Notes: a model not told the origin generated them from the sequence alone. A stretch of DNA of 64,000 nt from Xylanibacter ruminicola (GCA_015060625.1 SUYC01000004.1:204653-268652), one strand, 5' to 3'. Positions 1-9,421 are shown, numbered from the stretch's first letter. Made by a program: numbers and translations.

Positions 1-19
1 GCATCATAAATCACTTAAA

Positions 20-58
20 AATAAAGTGAAAAGTGAAAAGCGAAAAGTGAAAAGTATC
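20..58. repeat. Short tandem repeat upstream of mscL
   Basis: Near-tandem copies of an 8-base unit close to AAAAGTGA run through this stretch. The rest of the 155 bases before mscL is A/T-rich. I found no TAnnTTTG promoter element in it that I would defend. Confidence 0.6.
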
Positions 59-155
59 AAAATCGGCGGCCAAAAACCAATGATTGCAAAATACAGATTA
101 CAATTCGAACATTGTACATTAAACATTATATCTAACAATTAAAAATTTAAAGCTT

Positions 156-551
156 ATGGGATTAATCAAGGAATTCAAGGAGTTTGCCGTTAAGGGCAAT
201 GTGATGGACATGGCAGTGGGTGTTATCATCGGCGGTGCCTTTGGTAAGATTGTCAGTTCGCTGGTTGACGATGTGCTAATGCCTCTGGTTGGTATGCTGA
301 CCGGCAATGTTGACTTTACCAGTCTGGCTTTCCAGATTGGCGAAGGCGAAGGGGCTGCTGTGCTGAAGTATGGCACCTTTATACAGAACGTGGTGGATTT
401 CGTTATCGTGGCATTCTGTATCTTCTTGATGCTGAAGGGCATTAACAAGCTGAACCGCAAAAAGGAAGAGCCGGCTCCTGAGCCCGAGGCTCCTAAGGGA
501 CCCACGCAGGAAGAGCTGCTGGCTGAGATCAGAGACCTGCTGATGAAGTAA
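156..551 (+). CDS. mscL: Large-conductance mechanosensitive channel MscL
   Basis: Homopentameric inner-membrane channel that opens under membrane tension and releases solutes during hypo-osmotic shock. The 131 residues match the family length. An amphipathic N-terminus (about 1-14) leads into TM1 (about 15-45) with the conserved [17 protein letters not shown] run. A short periplasmic loop, TM2 (about 70-95) and a charged Pro/Glu-rich linker with a C-terminal helix follow. The ATG follows an A/T-rich leader (aaaaatttaaagctt) with no Shine-Dalgarno, as is normal for Bacteroidota. It is a single gene, convergent with guaA, and the two share a terminator. The assignment is secure. Confidence 0.96.
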   Translation: MGLIKEFKEFAVKGNVMDMAVGVIIGGAFGKIVSSLVDDVLMPLVGMLTGNVDFTSLAFQIGEGEGAAVLKYGTFIQNVVDFVIVAFCIFLMLKGINKLNRKKEEPAPEPEAPKGPTQEELLAEIRDLLMK

Positions 552-556
552 CCAAC

Positions 557-588
557 AAGAAAGCCCCGCCGCAAGGCGAGGCTTTCTT
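557..588. terminator. Bidirectional terminator between mscL and guaA
   Basis: A nine-pair outer stem (557-565 with 580-588) encloses a four-pair inner stem and a GCAA tetraloop. A/T-rich flanks lie on both sides. It sits in the roughly 50-base gap between two convergent genes, so it probably serves both. Confidence 0.85.
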
Positions 589-602
589 CGTTGTTGTTGG
601 TA

Positions 603-2147
603 TTATTCCCACTCGATAGTTGCGGGTGGTTTTGACGAGATATCGTAGCATACGCGGTTCACACCACGTACCTTATTAATAATCTCGTTGCTGACCTTGG
701 CCATGAACTCGTAAGGCAGATGTGCCCAGTCGGCTGTCATCGCATCGGTACTGGTTACAGCGCGCAGGGCAACGGGGTGCTCGTAGGTACGCTCATCGCC
801 CATCACACCTACACTGCGAACGGTGGAAAGCAGAATGGCACCTGCCTGCCATACCTGGTCGTAGAGCCCCCACTCGCGCAGGCCGCGGATATAGATATCG
901 TCGGCATCCTGCAGGATACGCACCTTCTCGGGAGTGATGTCGCCCAGAATACGTACGGCCAAACCTGGACCAGGGAAGGGGTGACGGGTAATTAGATGTT
1001 CAGGCATGCCCAACTGGCGACCGACACGACGAACCTCGTCCTTGAACAACCACTTCAGGGGCTCGCACAACTGCAAGTGCATCTCCTTGGGCAGGCCGCC
1101 TACGTTGTGGTGACTCTTAATCACCTTACCTGTAATATTCAAACTCTCGATACGGTCGGGATAGATAGTGCCCTGAGCCAGCCACTTGGCATCGGTAATC
1201 TTCTTGGCCTCGGCATTAAACACCTCGACAAAGTCGCGACCAATAATCTTGCGCTTCTGCTCTGGATCGGTTACGCCTGCCAAATCGCTGAAGAACTTAG
1301 CGCTGGCATCAACACCTATCACATTCAGGCCCAGAACCTTGTAATCTTCCATCACCTGCTGGAACTCGTTCTTACGCAACATGCCATGATCGACAAAGAT
1401 ACAGGTAAGACGGTTGCCAATGGCCTTGTTGAGCAATACGGCAGCTACCGACGAATCGACACCCCCCGAGAGGCCAAGGATGACGCGATCGTTGCCCAGC
1501 TGAGCCTTGAGTTCGGCTACTGTAGAATCGACAAACGAGGCGGCACTCCACTCCTGCTTTGAGCCACAGATATCAACCACGAAGTTCTGCAACAGCTGCT
1601 TGCCCTGAAGGGTGTGGAACACCTCGGGATGGAACTGCACAGCCCATACGCCCTTGGTGTCAGGTGTTAGGTGTTTGGTGTTGGTGAATGCTGCGTTAAC
1701 CACATCCTTAGTACTACCAATCACATCAAAGCCCTCGGGGATTGAGGTGATGGTGTCACCATGACTCATCCACACCTGCGAGTGCTGCTCAAAACCTTTG
1801 AACAGGGGGTTCGTGGTTTCGACAGTCTCAAGGTTGGCACGTCCATACTCGCGAGAGTCAGCCTTTTCGACCTTACCACCCAGGGTGTGACTGATGAACT
1901 GAGCACCATAGCAGATGCCCAGCACTGGCACACGACCTACAAACTGCGACAGATCGACCTTGAATGCCTCGGGGTCGTGAACTGAGTAGGGCGAACCACT
2001 CAGAATAACACCAATCACCGATGGGTCGTCTTTCGGAAATTTGTTGTAGGGCATAATCTCGCAGAAGGTGTCCAGCTCGCGCACACGACGGCCAATAAGC
2101 TGTGTGGTTTGCGAACCGAAGTCTAAAATAATAATCTTCTGTGTCAT
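603..2147 (-). CDS. guaA: GMP synthase (glutamine-hydrolysing)
   Basis: Converts XMP to GMP using ATP and glutamine, the last step of guanine nucleotide synthesis. At 514 residues it has the usual order: an N-terminal class I glutamine amidotransferase domain (catalytic Cys in GICYGAQ, His/Glu in QFHPEV), the ATP pyrophosphatase domain (SGGVDSS near residue 230), and the C-terminal dimerisation domain ending KPPATIEWE. It lies 43 bases downstream of the nucleotidyltransferase gene on the same strand, so the two are probably co-transcribed. Just before QFHPEV the sequence [13 protein letters not shown] is longer than I remember for close homologues and is encoded by a short DNA repeat (1656-1686). 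Confidence 0.97.
   Translation of the reverse strand: MTQKIIILDFGSQTTQLIGRRVRELDTFCEIMPYNKFPKDDPSVIGVILSGSPYSVHDPEAFKVDLSQFVGRVPVLGICYGAQFISHTLGGKVEKADSREYGRANLETVETTNPLFKGFEQHSQVWMSHGDTITSIPEGFDVIGSTKDVVNAAFTNTKHLTPDTKGVWAVQFHPEVFHTLQGKQLLQNFVVDICGSKQEWSAASFVDSTVAELKAQLGNDRVILGLSGGVDSSVAAVLLNKAIGNRLTCIFVDHGMLRKNEFQQVMEDYKVLGLNVIGVDASAKFFSDLAGVTDPEQKRKIIGRDFVEVFNAEAKKITDAKWLAQGTIYPDRIESLNITGKVIKSHHNVGGLPKEMHLQLCEPLKWLFKDEVRRVGRQLGMPEHLITRHPFPGPGLAVRILGDITPEKVRILQDADDIYIRGLREWGLYDQVWQAGAILLSTVRSVGVMGDERTYEHPVALRAVTSTDAMTADWAHLPYEFMAKVSNEIINKVRGVNRVCYDISSKPPATIEWE
1656..1686. repeat. In-frame short repeat inside guaA
   Basis: Near-tandem copies of a 7-8 base unit (GGTGTTA/GGTGTTT on the plus strand; AACACC on the coding strand). 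They encode about ten residues in a surface loop of the amidotransferase domain, just before the catalytic His/Glu motif. The same AACACCC family occurs, in the same sense, inside holB at 25398-25430. Confidence 0.65.
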
Positions 2148-2159
2148 ACTTATTTATAT

Positions 2160-2190
2160 AAATTGATAATTGACAAGTGATAATTGATCA
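2160..2190. repeat. A/T-rich spacer repeat at the junction before guaA
   Basis: Near-tandem copies of AATTGATAATTGACAA-like units fill nearly the whole gap between the nucleotidyltransferase stop and the guaA start. The same family occurs before ricT (26366-26400) and before mreB (33734-33770). Confidence 0.7.
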
Positions 2191-2946
2191 TTATAAGCCA
2201 TCAATGAAGGCTTCGGCCTGATCGAGGGTGTCGAGTTTGCCTACATCCATCAACCTCAGATCCTTGGCCTCGTAGCCGCGAATCAGATGCGTGCCACATG
2301 CCTTCAGATAGAAGTCCATGATAGGAAACTTATCGGGCCACTCATCAAGCAGTGGTACGAGTGATGGATGGAACACGTGGATGCCAGAGAAAGCGAGCTT
2401 TCTCAGAGTTGACAGTTGAGAGTTCTTGCTTGTTGCAAGCGGCGGAGCCGAGCGGAGAGTTGAGAGATTACCTTTCACCTGGCCGGTTTCGATGTTGGTC
2501 CAGCCGTGCAGGCGCATCTCGTCGTCGAACATCAGATAGCGCTTGGTCTGGCGCTGGCTCACCACCAGCAAGGGCTCATCCATGGGCAGCGCCTCGAGGT
2601 CGAGATTGCTCAGGATATCCACATTATGAATCAGGATGGGCTCGGCAGGGTCGAACAGTGGCAATGCTTTTTTGATGCCACCACCTGTTTCGAGCAGCGC
2701 GCTGGTTTCGTCGCTGATACGGATATCCAAGCCAAAATTTTGATTTTCTTCGAGATAGGCGACTATCTGATTGGCAAAGTGGTGAACATTTACCACAATG
2801 CGCTCATAACCAGTACCTTTAAGTTTTTGTATTACATGCCAAATGAGCGGCTGCCCCCCTACCCTCACCAGTGCCTTTGGCATGGTGTCGGTTAGCGGCT
2901 TGAGACGAGTGCCAAGCCCTGCGGCAAATATCATCGCTTGCTTCAT
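2191..2946 (-). CDS. Sugar-1-phosphate nucleotidyltransferase, MurU-like
   Basis: A nucleotidyltransferase of the GT-A fold that would transfer NMP from an NTP to a sugar-1-phosphate. The signature is MIFAAGLGTRLKPLTDTMPK at the N-terminus, with the Asp of HNVDIL and a C-terminal MDVG motif. It resembles MurNAc-1-phosphate uridylyltransferase (MurU) of cell-wall recycling, but no anomeric kinase (amgK) is adjacent, so the substrate is inferred. I chose ATG at 2946 because the longer frame begins with GTG at 2955. A repeat at 2402-2467 adds about 20 residues in frame (around STLRSAPPLATSKN). A TACCTTTG element lies just upstream, and guaA follows. Confidence 0.8.
   Translation of the reverse strand: MKQAMIFAAGLGTRLKPLTDTMPKALVRVGGQPLIWHVIQKLKGTGYERIVVNVHHFANQIVAYLEENQNFGLDIRISDETSALLETGGGIKKALPLFDPAEPILIHNVDILSNLDLEALPMDEPLLVVSQRQTKRYLMFDDEMRLHGWTNIETGQVKGNLSTLRSAPPLATSKNSQLSTLRKLAFSGIHVFHPSLVPLLDEWPDKFPIMDFYLKACGTHLIRGYEAKDLRLMDVGKLDTLDQAEAFIDGL
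2402..2467. repeat. In-frame repeat and small palindrome inside the nucleotidyltransferase
   Basis: GAGAGTTGACAGTTGAGAG-like copies on both sides enclose a small inverted repeat (CTTGC, five bases, GCAAG) and a GC-rich stretch. The reading frame stays open and gains a Ser/Thr/Leu-rich insert. The same ACTCTC family occurs in menE at 8006-8041. Confidence 0.7.
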
Positions 2947-2973
2947 TCGGCGCACTATGCTTTATTTGGGTTG

Positions 2974-2981
2974 CAAAGGTA
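2974..2981 (-). promoter_or_regulatory. Promoter -7 element for the nucleotidyltransferase-guaA unit
   Basis: Reads TACCTTTG on the minus strand, the Bacteroidota -7 consensus, 27 bases before the ATG at 2946. I see no good TTTG at the -33 position. Confidence 0.6.
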
Positions 2982-3003
2982 GCACTTTTTTCGGAGATAA
3001 AAG

Positions 3004-3043
3004 AAAGATTGCCCCAAAATATTTCATTTGGAGCAATCTTTCT
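3004..3043 (-). terminator. Terminator of the outer-membrane protein gene
   Basis: A perfect ten-base stem (3004-3013 with 3034-3043) carries an inner CCAAA/TTTGG pairing. On the minus strand it is followed by a T-rich run. It lies just after the stop of the outer-membrane protein gene. Confidence 0.85.
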
Positions 3044-3065
3044 CTCTTTAAATCCTATTTCAAAT

Positions 3066-6008
3066 TCAGAACATGCGTGGGCCGCCAAAGCCTCCACCAC
3101 GGGGACCACGACCCATACCACCGCCGAAGCCGCCACGGCCACCACGGCCACCAGGACCACCAGGGCCACCAAAGCCACCCTGACGTCCGGCCTTACCTCC
3201 AAACAGGTTCAGACGATAGATCACGTGCAGCATGGCATAGCTGGTGATGGCATTATACTCGGTATCGCTACGCATCATGGCTGATACGGTGCTTGAGATC
3301 GTTGACTGATTGTGCAGGATATCATAGAGCTGCAGCGAGATGGTGAGTGGTCGGCCGCGCAGGAAGCTCTGTGAGAGCTGGGCATTCCAGATAAGCTCGT
3401 TGGTGTTCATCGAGGCATCATAGTAACCGCGACGACTCTGCATATTCATGTTGGTGGTGAGCGAGGTGCCCCAAGGTGCAGTCACGCCAACCATACCACC
3501 ATAAGAGAACTGCCAGGTGTCCAAGTTATTGCTGGCTTGCAGTTCACTGCGGTTGCGGTTGTAGTTGACCGATCCGTTGAGCTCAATCTCCAACCAGTCG
3601 TTACGATAGCTGGCAGCCAGTCGCTCCATCACGGTTGTGGTCTTGGTCACCGACTTGGCATCGCTGGTACCATCGTTCACGAAACCCACATTGTGCACAT
3701 AACCGAAGTTGGTAAAGGTGTTCACATTGAAGTAGCCGGCTGAGTCGATGGCCGTATTAAACATAAAGCCCACGTTGGCATTCCAGTTGCCGTTCACGTT
3801 CTCAGGGCGCGAAATGCGCTTTCCGCCCTCCAGGAAAGTGATCTTATTGGCAATAGAGTTAGCGGTCGTCGAGAAGTTTACAAACGTCATCACCGCACGC
3901 TGATGCTTCTGGAAATAATCATTATAGAAGAGGTTGAAGTTCTGACGGAACGAAGGCTTCAGACCAGGGTTACCCTTCTGAATGTTCAGAGGGTCGCTAT
4001 CATCGGTGACATCCAGCAGGTCGCTCATCGAGGGCTGACTGGTATTGGCGCGATAGGTGAAGCGCAACTGTCCTGTCTCCGACTTCTTCCAACGGAAGTC
4101 CATCGTTGGTGCAAAGTTGGTGACGGTACGTGTGGTATCAGAGTGGATGCCATGGAAATCCTGGATGAAGTGCGACTTCTGCGGCACCATCTGCACACCC
4201 ACATTAAAGGTGTAGGCCTTGCGCACGATGCGCAGCATCACCTCGGCAGTATGGATATAGTTCTGGTATTCCGAGTAGCGGCTCAGGTTGTCGCTACGAT
4301 AAGGGTCGAGCGATGTGATATGCCCAAACTGCGACACATAGCTGTCCCAAGAGCGATAGCCACCATCCCACATAGCAACAGGCAGGATTTCGCTGAAATC
4401 GTAAGTGCCACGGTCGCTCTTCTGGAAACGATACTGATACTGGTAGCTGAACTGCAGATAGGTGCGAGGCAGAATAGGCTCACTATAGGTGATACGCGCA
4501 CTGTAGTTCCAGTTCTTGGTTGGGGTGATAGAATAGCGGTTGATGGTGTCGCCACCATTCACTACACCGAGCGTATAATATCTCAACAGACTGTTGGATA
4601 TCGACTTGCTGTCGCCATCGCTCCATCCTGCATTCACACGCAGCGTGATGTTTCGGCCATTATTGCTCAAGCGACGGTTAAACTGGAGCATACCATTCAG
4701 ATTCTTGGTATTGCTATATGACACGCTCTGCTGTGAACGGTCGTTGACAAGGATATCCTTCAACTTATCCAACTGGTCCAGTGGGGTAACGATACCGGCA
4801 ATATCATAGGGATTGCTGTTAAATGTAGCCTCGTCGCCCATATTATTACCATCAGAAGAATTCATGCTGAAGTTAGGACGGAACATGATGTTGGTCATCG
4901 TGTCGGGCGTCCACTCCAAGCGCATCTGGGCATTCCAGTTGTTTGAACGCGTGAAGTTCTGCGAGATATTATTTCCGAACTGCGAGGTAGCACCATTCAC
5001 AAACGTCTCACTGGTACGCTTTGAGAAGGCATCGCCATCGCTGTGGTTCCAGCGCACACTACCATCCAACTTCAGTTTACCCGTCTTCTCGTAGTTCAGG
5101 TTCACACCAGTCATCTTATTGGCTGTCAGACCTTGGCGCCCGCCACCCCAGCGACCGCCACCGCCACCGCCAGGGAATCCCATGTCGTTGGTGTTGTTGG
5201 CATTGGTCATCAGGAACACCTTGAAGTCGTTCTGCATCACGCCCCCGAAGATACGTCCCGCATAACGGTCCTTGGTACCGGCAGCCAGGTCGGCATTCAC
5301 CATGATACCCTTGTTCATACCCTGCTTGATACCAAAGTCGAGCACCGTCTCTTCTTCGCCATCCTCGATACCTGATACACGGGCCAGGTCGCTCTGCTTG
5401 TCGTAAGCCTTAATGCGGTCGATGATATTGGTTGGCAGGTTCTTTATGGCAGTCTTGGTGTCGCCTGTCATAAACTCCTTACCATCCACCAGAATCTTCT
5501 TCACCTCCTTACCATTAATCTTAATCGTACCATCGTCGCTCACTTCGGCACCTGGCAGGCGCTTCACCAGCTCCTCAACCACCGACCCCTCGGGCGTGCG
5601 GAAGGCTGCTGCATTATATACAAAGGTGTCGGCCTTCAGCGTCACCTTCGAGGCACGCGCTGTAACGGTAGCACCCTTCAGCATAATAGCATCGGGCGAC
5701 AGCGAGATGGTGCCGGCATTTAAGCCCTTGCCATCCTTCAAGGTAATTTTCTTGGTGTAGGTCTTAAATCCTACATAGGTAATCTTGAGGGTGAAAGTAC
5801 CATCACTGGGGACTGTTACACGGAAAGCACCATCAGTATTGGTGACCCCATTGGCCACAACTTTCTCGCCTGAGAGAATTGAGGCGGTGGCCTGAATAAC
5901 AGCATCCTGTGTATCCTGCTCAATCACTTTACCCGAAACCACGCGTTGTGCGTGTACCGACAATACCGTAAAAGATACGGCCATCATGAATAGTAATAAT
6001 CTTCTCAT
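3066..6008 (-). CDS. TonB-receptor-like outer-membrane beta-barrel protein
   Basis: 980 residues. A signal peptide (residues 1-20, cleavage after VHA) precedes a carboxypeptidase-regulatory-like beta-sandwich (about 22-110) and a plug-like domain (about 110-230, with GTIKINGKEVKKILVDGKEF). A long run of alternating aromatic/polar strands then forms a beta-barrel. This architecture fits the Bacteroidota outer-membrane beta-barrel family (OMP_b-brl_3) rather than SusC. No SusD-like lipoprotein is adjacent, so I assign no substrate. A Gly-rich loop (GFPGGGGGGRWGGGRQG) occurs near residue 280, and the last 40 residues are Gly/Arg repeats ending in Phe. It is a single gene with its own terminator. 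Confidence 0.85.
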   Translation of the reverse strand: MRRLLLFMMAVSFTVLSVHAQRVVSGKVIEQDTQDAVIQATASILSGEKVVANGVTNTDGAFRVTVPSDGTFTLKITYVGFKTYTKKITLKDGKGLNAGTISLSPDAIMLKGATVTARASKVTLKADTFVYNAAAFRTPEGSVVEELVKRLPGAEVSDDGTIKINGKEVKKILVDGKEFMTGDTKTAIKNLPTNIIDRIKAYDKQSDLARVSGIEDGEEETVLDFGIKQGMNKGIMVNADLAAGTKDRYAGRIFGGVMQNDFKVFLMTNANNTNDMGFPGGGGGGRWGGGRQGLTANKMTGVNLNYEKTGKLKLDGSVRWNHSDGDAFSKRTSETFVNGATSQFGNNISQNFTRSNNWNAQMRLEWTPDTMTNIMFRPNFSMNSSDGNNMGDEATFNSNPYDIAGIVTPLDQLDKLKDILVNDRSQQSVSYSNTKNLNGMLQFNRRLSNNGRNITLRVNAGWSDGDSKSISNSLLRYYTLGVVNGGDTINRYSITPTKNWNYSARITYSEPILPRTYLQFSYQYQYRFQKSDRGTYDFSEILPVAMWDGGYRSWDSYVSQFGHITSLDPYRSDNLSRYSEYQNYIHTAEVMLRIVRKAYTFNVGVQMVPQKSHFIQDFHGIHSDTTRTVTNFAPTMDFRWKKSETGQLRFTYRANTSQPSMSDLLDVTDDSDPLNIQKGNPGLKPSFRQNFNLFYNDYFQKHQRAVMTFVNFSTTANSIANKITFLEGGKRISRPENVNGNWNANVGFMFNTAIDSAGYFNVNTFTNFGYVHNVGFVNDGTSDAKSVTKTTTVMERLAASYRNDWLEIELNGSVNYNRNRSELQASNNLDTWQFSYGGMVGVTAPWGTSLTTNMNMQSRRGYYDASMNTNELIWNAQLSQSFLRGRPLTISLQLYDILHNQSTISSTVSAMMRSDTEYNAITSYAMLHVIYRLNLFGGKAGRQGGFGGPGGPGGRGGRGGFGGGMGRGPRGGGFGGPRMF

Positions 6009-6090
6009 TGTTACTTTTTTCTACGTTTTTTTGAAAGTTTGACGCCTTTTCAAAAAAAAAGTTTAACCCAGAGGCTATTTTTTTGTGATA

Positions 6091-6124
6091 TTTGTTACGT
6101 TTTAAAAAAATTATGTTACCTTTG
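6091..6124 (+). promoter_or_regulatory. Promoter of aroB
   Basis: TACCTTTG at 6117-6124 has a TTTG at 6091-6094, giving a 22-base spacer, slightly longer than usual. The aroB ATG lies 39 bases downstream. Confidence 0.7.
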
Positions 6125-6163
6125 CACACAGAAAAAAATTAAAAGTCAACTACGGCACCAACA

Positions 6164-7213
6164 ATGAGCCCACAAAAAGTTGTCATATCAGAAGAGTTGA
6201 ATCGTACACTTACCGAAGCAATAGATGAGTGTGAACACGATAAGGTTTTCGTCCTGGCCGACGAGACCACAGCTGAGTGCTGTCTGCCCGTCATCCAGAA
6301 GTGTGATGATTTGGCAGGCGCAAAGCTGATTGTGATTAAGGCAACTGATACGCATAAGAATCTGGATTCGCTGAGCCACGTTTGGCAAATGCTGAGCGAA
6401 GGCGGCGCCACACGTCACACCTTATTAATAAATATAGGCGGTGGCATGGTGACCGACTTAGGTGGATTTGCTGCCTCGACTTTCAAGCGTGGCATCAACT
6501 ACATCAATATCCCCACCACCCTACTCTCGATGGTTGACGCATCGGTAGGTGGAAAGACTGGCATCAATTTCTTAGGTTTGAAAAACGAGATTGGCGTGTT
6601 CAACAATGCCAAGAGCGTGATTCTGGACACTGAATTCCTGAAAACCCTGGATACAGAGAACATGCTTTCGGGCTATGCCGAGATGCTGAAACACGGACTG
6701 ATTTCGGACGCAAAGATGCTGGGCGAACTGCTCGCATTTGATATCGAGCAGCCCGATCTGGTACAGCTCAAGCGCATGGTGGCCGAGTCGGTAGCTGTAA
6801 AACAGCGTATCGTAACAGAAGATCCCACAGAAAAGGGCATCCGCAAGGCACTGAACTTAGGTCATACCGCTGGTCATGCCTTCGAATCGTTCGCCCTGAA
6901 GCACAAACCCGTACTGCACGGCTATGCTGTGGCATGGGGACTGATCGTAGAGCTGTATCTAAGTGCCATCAAGACGGGATTCCCTACCGACAAGATGCGC
7001 CAGACAGTAAGATTCATTCTGGATCACTACGGAAAAATGACAATTACGTGCGATGATTACCCCACCCTGCTGGAGCTGATGACGCACGACAAGAAAAATA
7101 TAGCCGGCATCATAAACTTCACGCTATTGGGAGGTGTAGGCGACATCCTCATCGACCAAACGGCCACGAAGGAAGAGATTTATGAAGCATTCGACTTCTA
7201 TCGAGAAAGTTGA
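6164..7213 (+). CDS. aroB: 3-dehydroquinate synthase
   Basis: Second step of the shikimate pathway: it cyclises DAHP to 3-dehydroquinate using NAD+ and a divalent metal. The 349 residues carry the NAD-binding GGGMVTDLGGF motif and the IPTTLLSMVDASVGGKTGIN signature. Metal ligands are visible in the E of GYAEMLKHG and the His residues of NLGHTAGHAFE and VLHGYAVAWG. It is monocistronic, between its own promoter and a strong terminator at 7279. Chorismate from this pathway also feeds the menaquinone genes next door, though aroB is on the opposite strand. Confidence 0.96.
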   Translation: MSPQKVVISEELNRTLTEAIDECEHDKVFVLADETTAECCLPVIQKCDDLAGAKLIVIKATDTHKNLDSLSHVWQMLSEGGATRHTLLINIGGGMVTDLGGFAASTFKRGINYINIPTTLLSMVDASVGGKTGINFLGLKNEIGVFNNAKSVILDTEFLKTLDTENMLSGYAEMLKHGLISDAKMLGELLAFDIEQPDLVQLKRMVAESVAVKQRIVTEDPTEKGIRKALNLGHTAGHAFESFALKHKPVLHGYAVAWGLIVELYLSAIKTGFPTDKMRQTVRFILDHYGKMTITCDDYPTLLELMTHDKKNIAGIINFTLLGGVGDILIDQTATKEEIYEAFDFYRES

Positions 7214-7278
7214 TACTGGTTGTTAAAAGAGAACCAATTCAACTTAATAGACCTAATCGTATTACTAACTAATCAGAG

Positions 7279-7316
7279 TAGGACTGCTCGCGAGAGTAGT
7301 CCTATTCACTTTTTAG
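7279..7316 (+). terminator. Terminator of aroB
   Basis: An 11-pair stem (7279-7289 with 7294-7304) closes on a GCGA tetraloop and is followed by TTCACTTTTT. Confidence 0.9.
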
Positions 7317-7350
7317 ATAAAAATCTGTTCTTATGTTCTTATTATCTAAA
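7312..7350. repeat. Repeat of the TTTAGATAATAAGAAC family at the menE 3' end
   Basis: Contains TTTAGATAA facing TTATCTAAA as an inverted repeat, and two GTTCTTA copies. The menE stop codon lies inside it. Related copies occur at the menC/menE junction (8312-8333) and twice inside menF (12721-12793). Confidence 0.6.
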
Positions 7351-8314
7351 CAATCAGGTCGAGGATTTTTTTGCGGGCTGGTTTACCTGTTTCTGTTAAT
7401 GGAATCTTGTCGATATGCAAGTAAACCTTGGGCTGATGATACTTGGGCAGCACCTTCTCGCACACTGCTTTTGCCTCGGCCGTATCGCCCTCGGTCAGCA
7501 GTACCACTATCTCACCAAACTTCTCATCTTTACGCTTGCTTATTATATAAGGTACGCGCATGTACTTTTTTAAACACGTCTCCACCTCCTCCATCTGTAT
7601 CTTGATACCACCAGAGCATATCACATTATCCTTGCGACCAAGAATGCGAAACCTGCCATCGGGCTTCAGCTCAACAATATCGTTGGTTGTCAGCGTCTGG
7701 ACACATACCTCTGGGGCATCAATCACCAAACAGCCCTCGCTGGTGGTACTGAGTTTTACGGTGCGAAAAGGGGTGTACCACTCTGAAGCCTCTGGTCCGC
7801 TGATACGACGCAAGGCAATATGCGAGAGTGTCTCCGTCATGCCATAGGTGCTCCACACAGCATGGGGGAAGGTGCGCAGCTCGGCCTCTATAGCCTCGTC
7901 AATAGCACCACCACCAATAATCAGGTGGCGAATCTGCATCAACCGTTCACGCTCTTCGGGCACCTGCAACGAGTTATACACCTGCATCGGAACCATAGCA
8001 GCGAAAGAGAGTGGAGAGTGGAGAGTGGAGAGTTGGGAGTTATTTAGCGGATGTCCACTGGGGGGCACTTCAATCAATTTCAGGCCACGCTCTATCGAGC
8101 GCACCACCATCATCTTACCAGCAATATAATCAGTACTCATACAGAGCAGTGCCGTGTCGCCGGCCTTCAATCCCAGGAAATCGCAAGTGATGCGCGCCGA
8201 ATTCAGCATCCTGCGTTTCTCCACCAGCATACGTTTGGGCTCACCCGTACTCCCTGAGGTCTTCACCTCCACATACTCCGAATCATTATTCCACTCGTCT
8301 AAAAAATTACTCAT
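7346..8314 (-). CDS. menE: o-Succinylbenzoate-CoA ligase
   Basis: Activates o-succinylbenzoate to its CoA thioester in menaquinone synthesis. It is an ANL-family adenylating enzyme with the P-loop-like VKTSGSTGEPK (near residue 20), STYGMTET, the hinge GRFRILGRKDNVI and the C-terminal Lys in LTETGKPARKK. At 322 residues it is compact because it lacks most of the usual N-terminal subdomain. I start at ATG 8314: the longer frame runs back through menC and lacks family similarity. The gap to menC is seven bases. An in-frame repeat (8006-8041) encodes LNNSQLSTLHSPLS between two core strands. Confidence 0.9.
   Translation of the reverse strand: MSNFLDEWNNDSEYVEVKTSGSTGEPKRMLVEKRRMLNSARITCDFLGLKAGDTALLCMSTDYIAGKMMVVRSIERGLKLIEVPPSGHPLNNSQLSTLHSPLSFAAMVPMQVYNSLQVPEERERLMQIRHLIIGGGAIDEAIEAELRTFPHAVWSTYGMTETLSHIALRRISGPEASEWYTPFRTVKLSTTSEGCLVIDAPEVCVQTLTTNDIVELKPDGRFRILGRKDNVICSGGIKIQMEEVETCLKKYMRVPYIISKRKDEKFGEIVVLLTEGDTAEAKAVCEKVLPKYHQPKVYLHIDKIPLTETGKPARKKILDLIV
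8006..8041. repeat. In-frame short tandem repeat inside menE
   Basis: Four near-perfect copies of the 8-base unit GAGAGTGG, followed by a diverged copy, encode a Ser/Leu/Thr-rich insert. It is the same ACTCTC family as the repeat in the nucleotidyltransferase at 2402-2467. Confidence 0.75.
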
Positions 8315-8321
8315 GTTCTTT

Positions 8322-9356
8322 TTATCTAAGAAACAACATGTCGCCTTGGATAGTGAGAGGCATGGGGATGTTATCCGTGAAGAGCTGCCCGGTGCCCAGG
8401 CCCTGTGGCATGGTGATATGATCGCCATACACACTCGATGCAAACTGAGCAATGGCATTCAGTCCGATATTACTCTCAAGGGCCGAGGTAATCCACGAGC
8501 CTATGTGCAGGTCGGCAGCAATCTCAATCCACTCTCTGCATCCCTGCATGCCACCATGCAACGATGGTTTCAGGATGATATAACGGGGTTTGATTATCTC
8601 AAGCATGTGACGCTTCATCTCAGCATCGTTCACACCTATCAGTTCCTCGTCGAGTGCAATAGACAGTGGCGACTCTCTGCAGAGTTCGGCCATATAAGCC
8701 CACTGTCCTTGCTTGATAGGCTGCTCGATAGAATGGATATTATATTGCGACAGCAGTTCGAGTTTATACAGCGCCTCATCGTAAGTAAAGCCACCATTCG
8801 CATCGAGTCGCAGCTCCACCTCGTGATGCGAGAAGCGATCGCGGATACGTTTCACCAAGTCGAACTCTTTTTCGAAGTCGATGGCACCAATCTTCAGTTT
8901 CACACAACGGAAGCCCAGCTTCAGTTTCTCCTCCATTCGCTGAAGCATCTCCTCGTAATTGCCCATCCACACCAGTCCGTTGATGGGGATACCCACCTCG
9001 CCACGTGCAAAAGCGGTATCAAAGAGTATATCACCCTTACCACCCTGTTTGGCAGCTTGTAGCGAAAGCGCAGCCGACTCCAATCCAAACAACATCGAAG
9101 GATAGTCGCGCATGGCATCGATATCTATCTCGCCGTTGGCGCAGAATGCCTCGCAAAACTCCTTCAGCTTAGCTTCATACTGCTCGTCGGGCATCGCATC
9201 GCAACTCAGATCGGGCAACGGTGCACACTCGCCCACACCCTGCTTATCACCATCACTCAGATGAATCAGCCACATCGTGCGGGTTAAATAAACCCCGCGA
9301 GAAGTCCCCGCGGGTTGTTTAAAATGCAATATTTTTTTTTCTATTTCAAATCGCAT
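8322..9356 (-). CDS. menC: o-Succinylbenzoate synthase
   Basis: An enolase-superfamily enzyme that dehydrates SHCHC to o-succinylbenzoate. Catalytic features are in order: the KxK lysine in CVKLKIG, metal ligands in LRLDANGG, SIEQP and ALDEEL, and the second Lys in ILKPSLHGG. I chose ATG 9356 (MRFEIEKK) over ATG 9368 because the family starts close to the ILHFKQPAGTSRG motif; the four extra residues are possible. It is in the men operon, 65 bases after menB and seven bases before menE. Its 5' end contains a GC-rich near-palindrome (CCCGCGGGG and GCGGGG), and its stop lies in a TTTAGATAA-type repeat. Confidence 0.93.
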   Translation of the reverse strand: MRFEIEKKILHFKQPAGTSRGVYLTRTMWLIHLSDGDKQGVGECAPLPDLSCDAMPDEQYEAKLKEFCEAFCANGEIDIDAMRDYPSMLFGLESAALSLQAAKQGGKGDILFDTAFARGEVGIPINGLVWMGNYEEMLQRMEEKLKLGFRCVKLKIGAIDFEKEFDLVKRIRDRFSHHEVELRLDANGGFTYDEALYKLELLSQYNIHSIEQPIKQGQWAYMAELCRESPLSIALDEELIGVNDAEMKRHMLEIIKPRYIILKPSLHGGMQGCREWIEIAADLHIGSWITSALESNIGLNAIAQFASSVYGDHITMPQGLGTGQLFTDNIPMPLTIQGDMLFLR

Positions 9357-9421
9357 AATTATCTTCATTAATAAAGGCCGTGTCCTTTTATAAAAAGGCC
9401 GTGTAATCCGTGCCTAAAAAA

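Noticed and set aside
3066..6008. SusC-type starch/glycan receptor
   Set aside because: No SusD partner, no typical SusC TonB box seen, and a barrel pattern closer to the other outer-membrane beta-barrel family.
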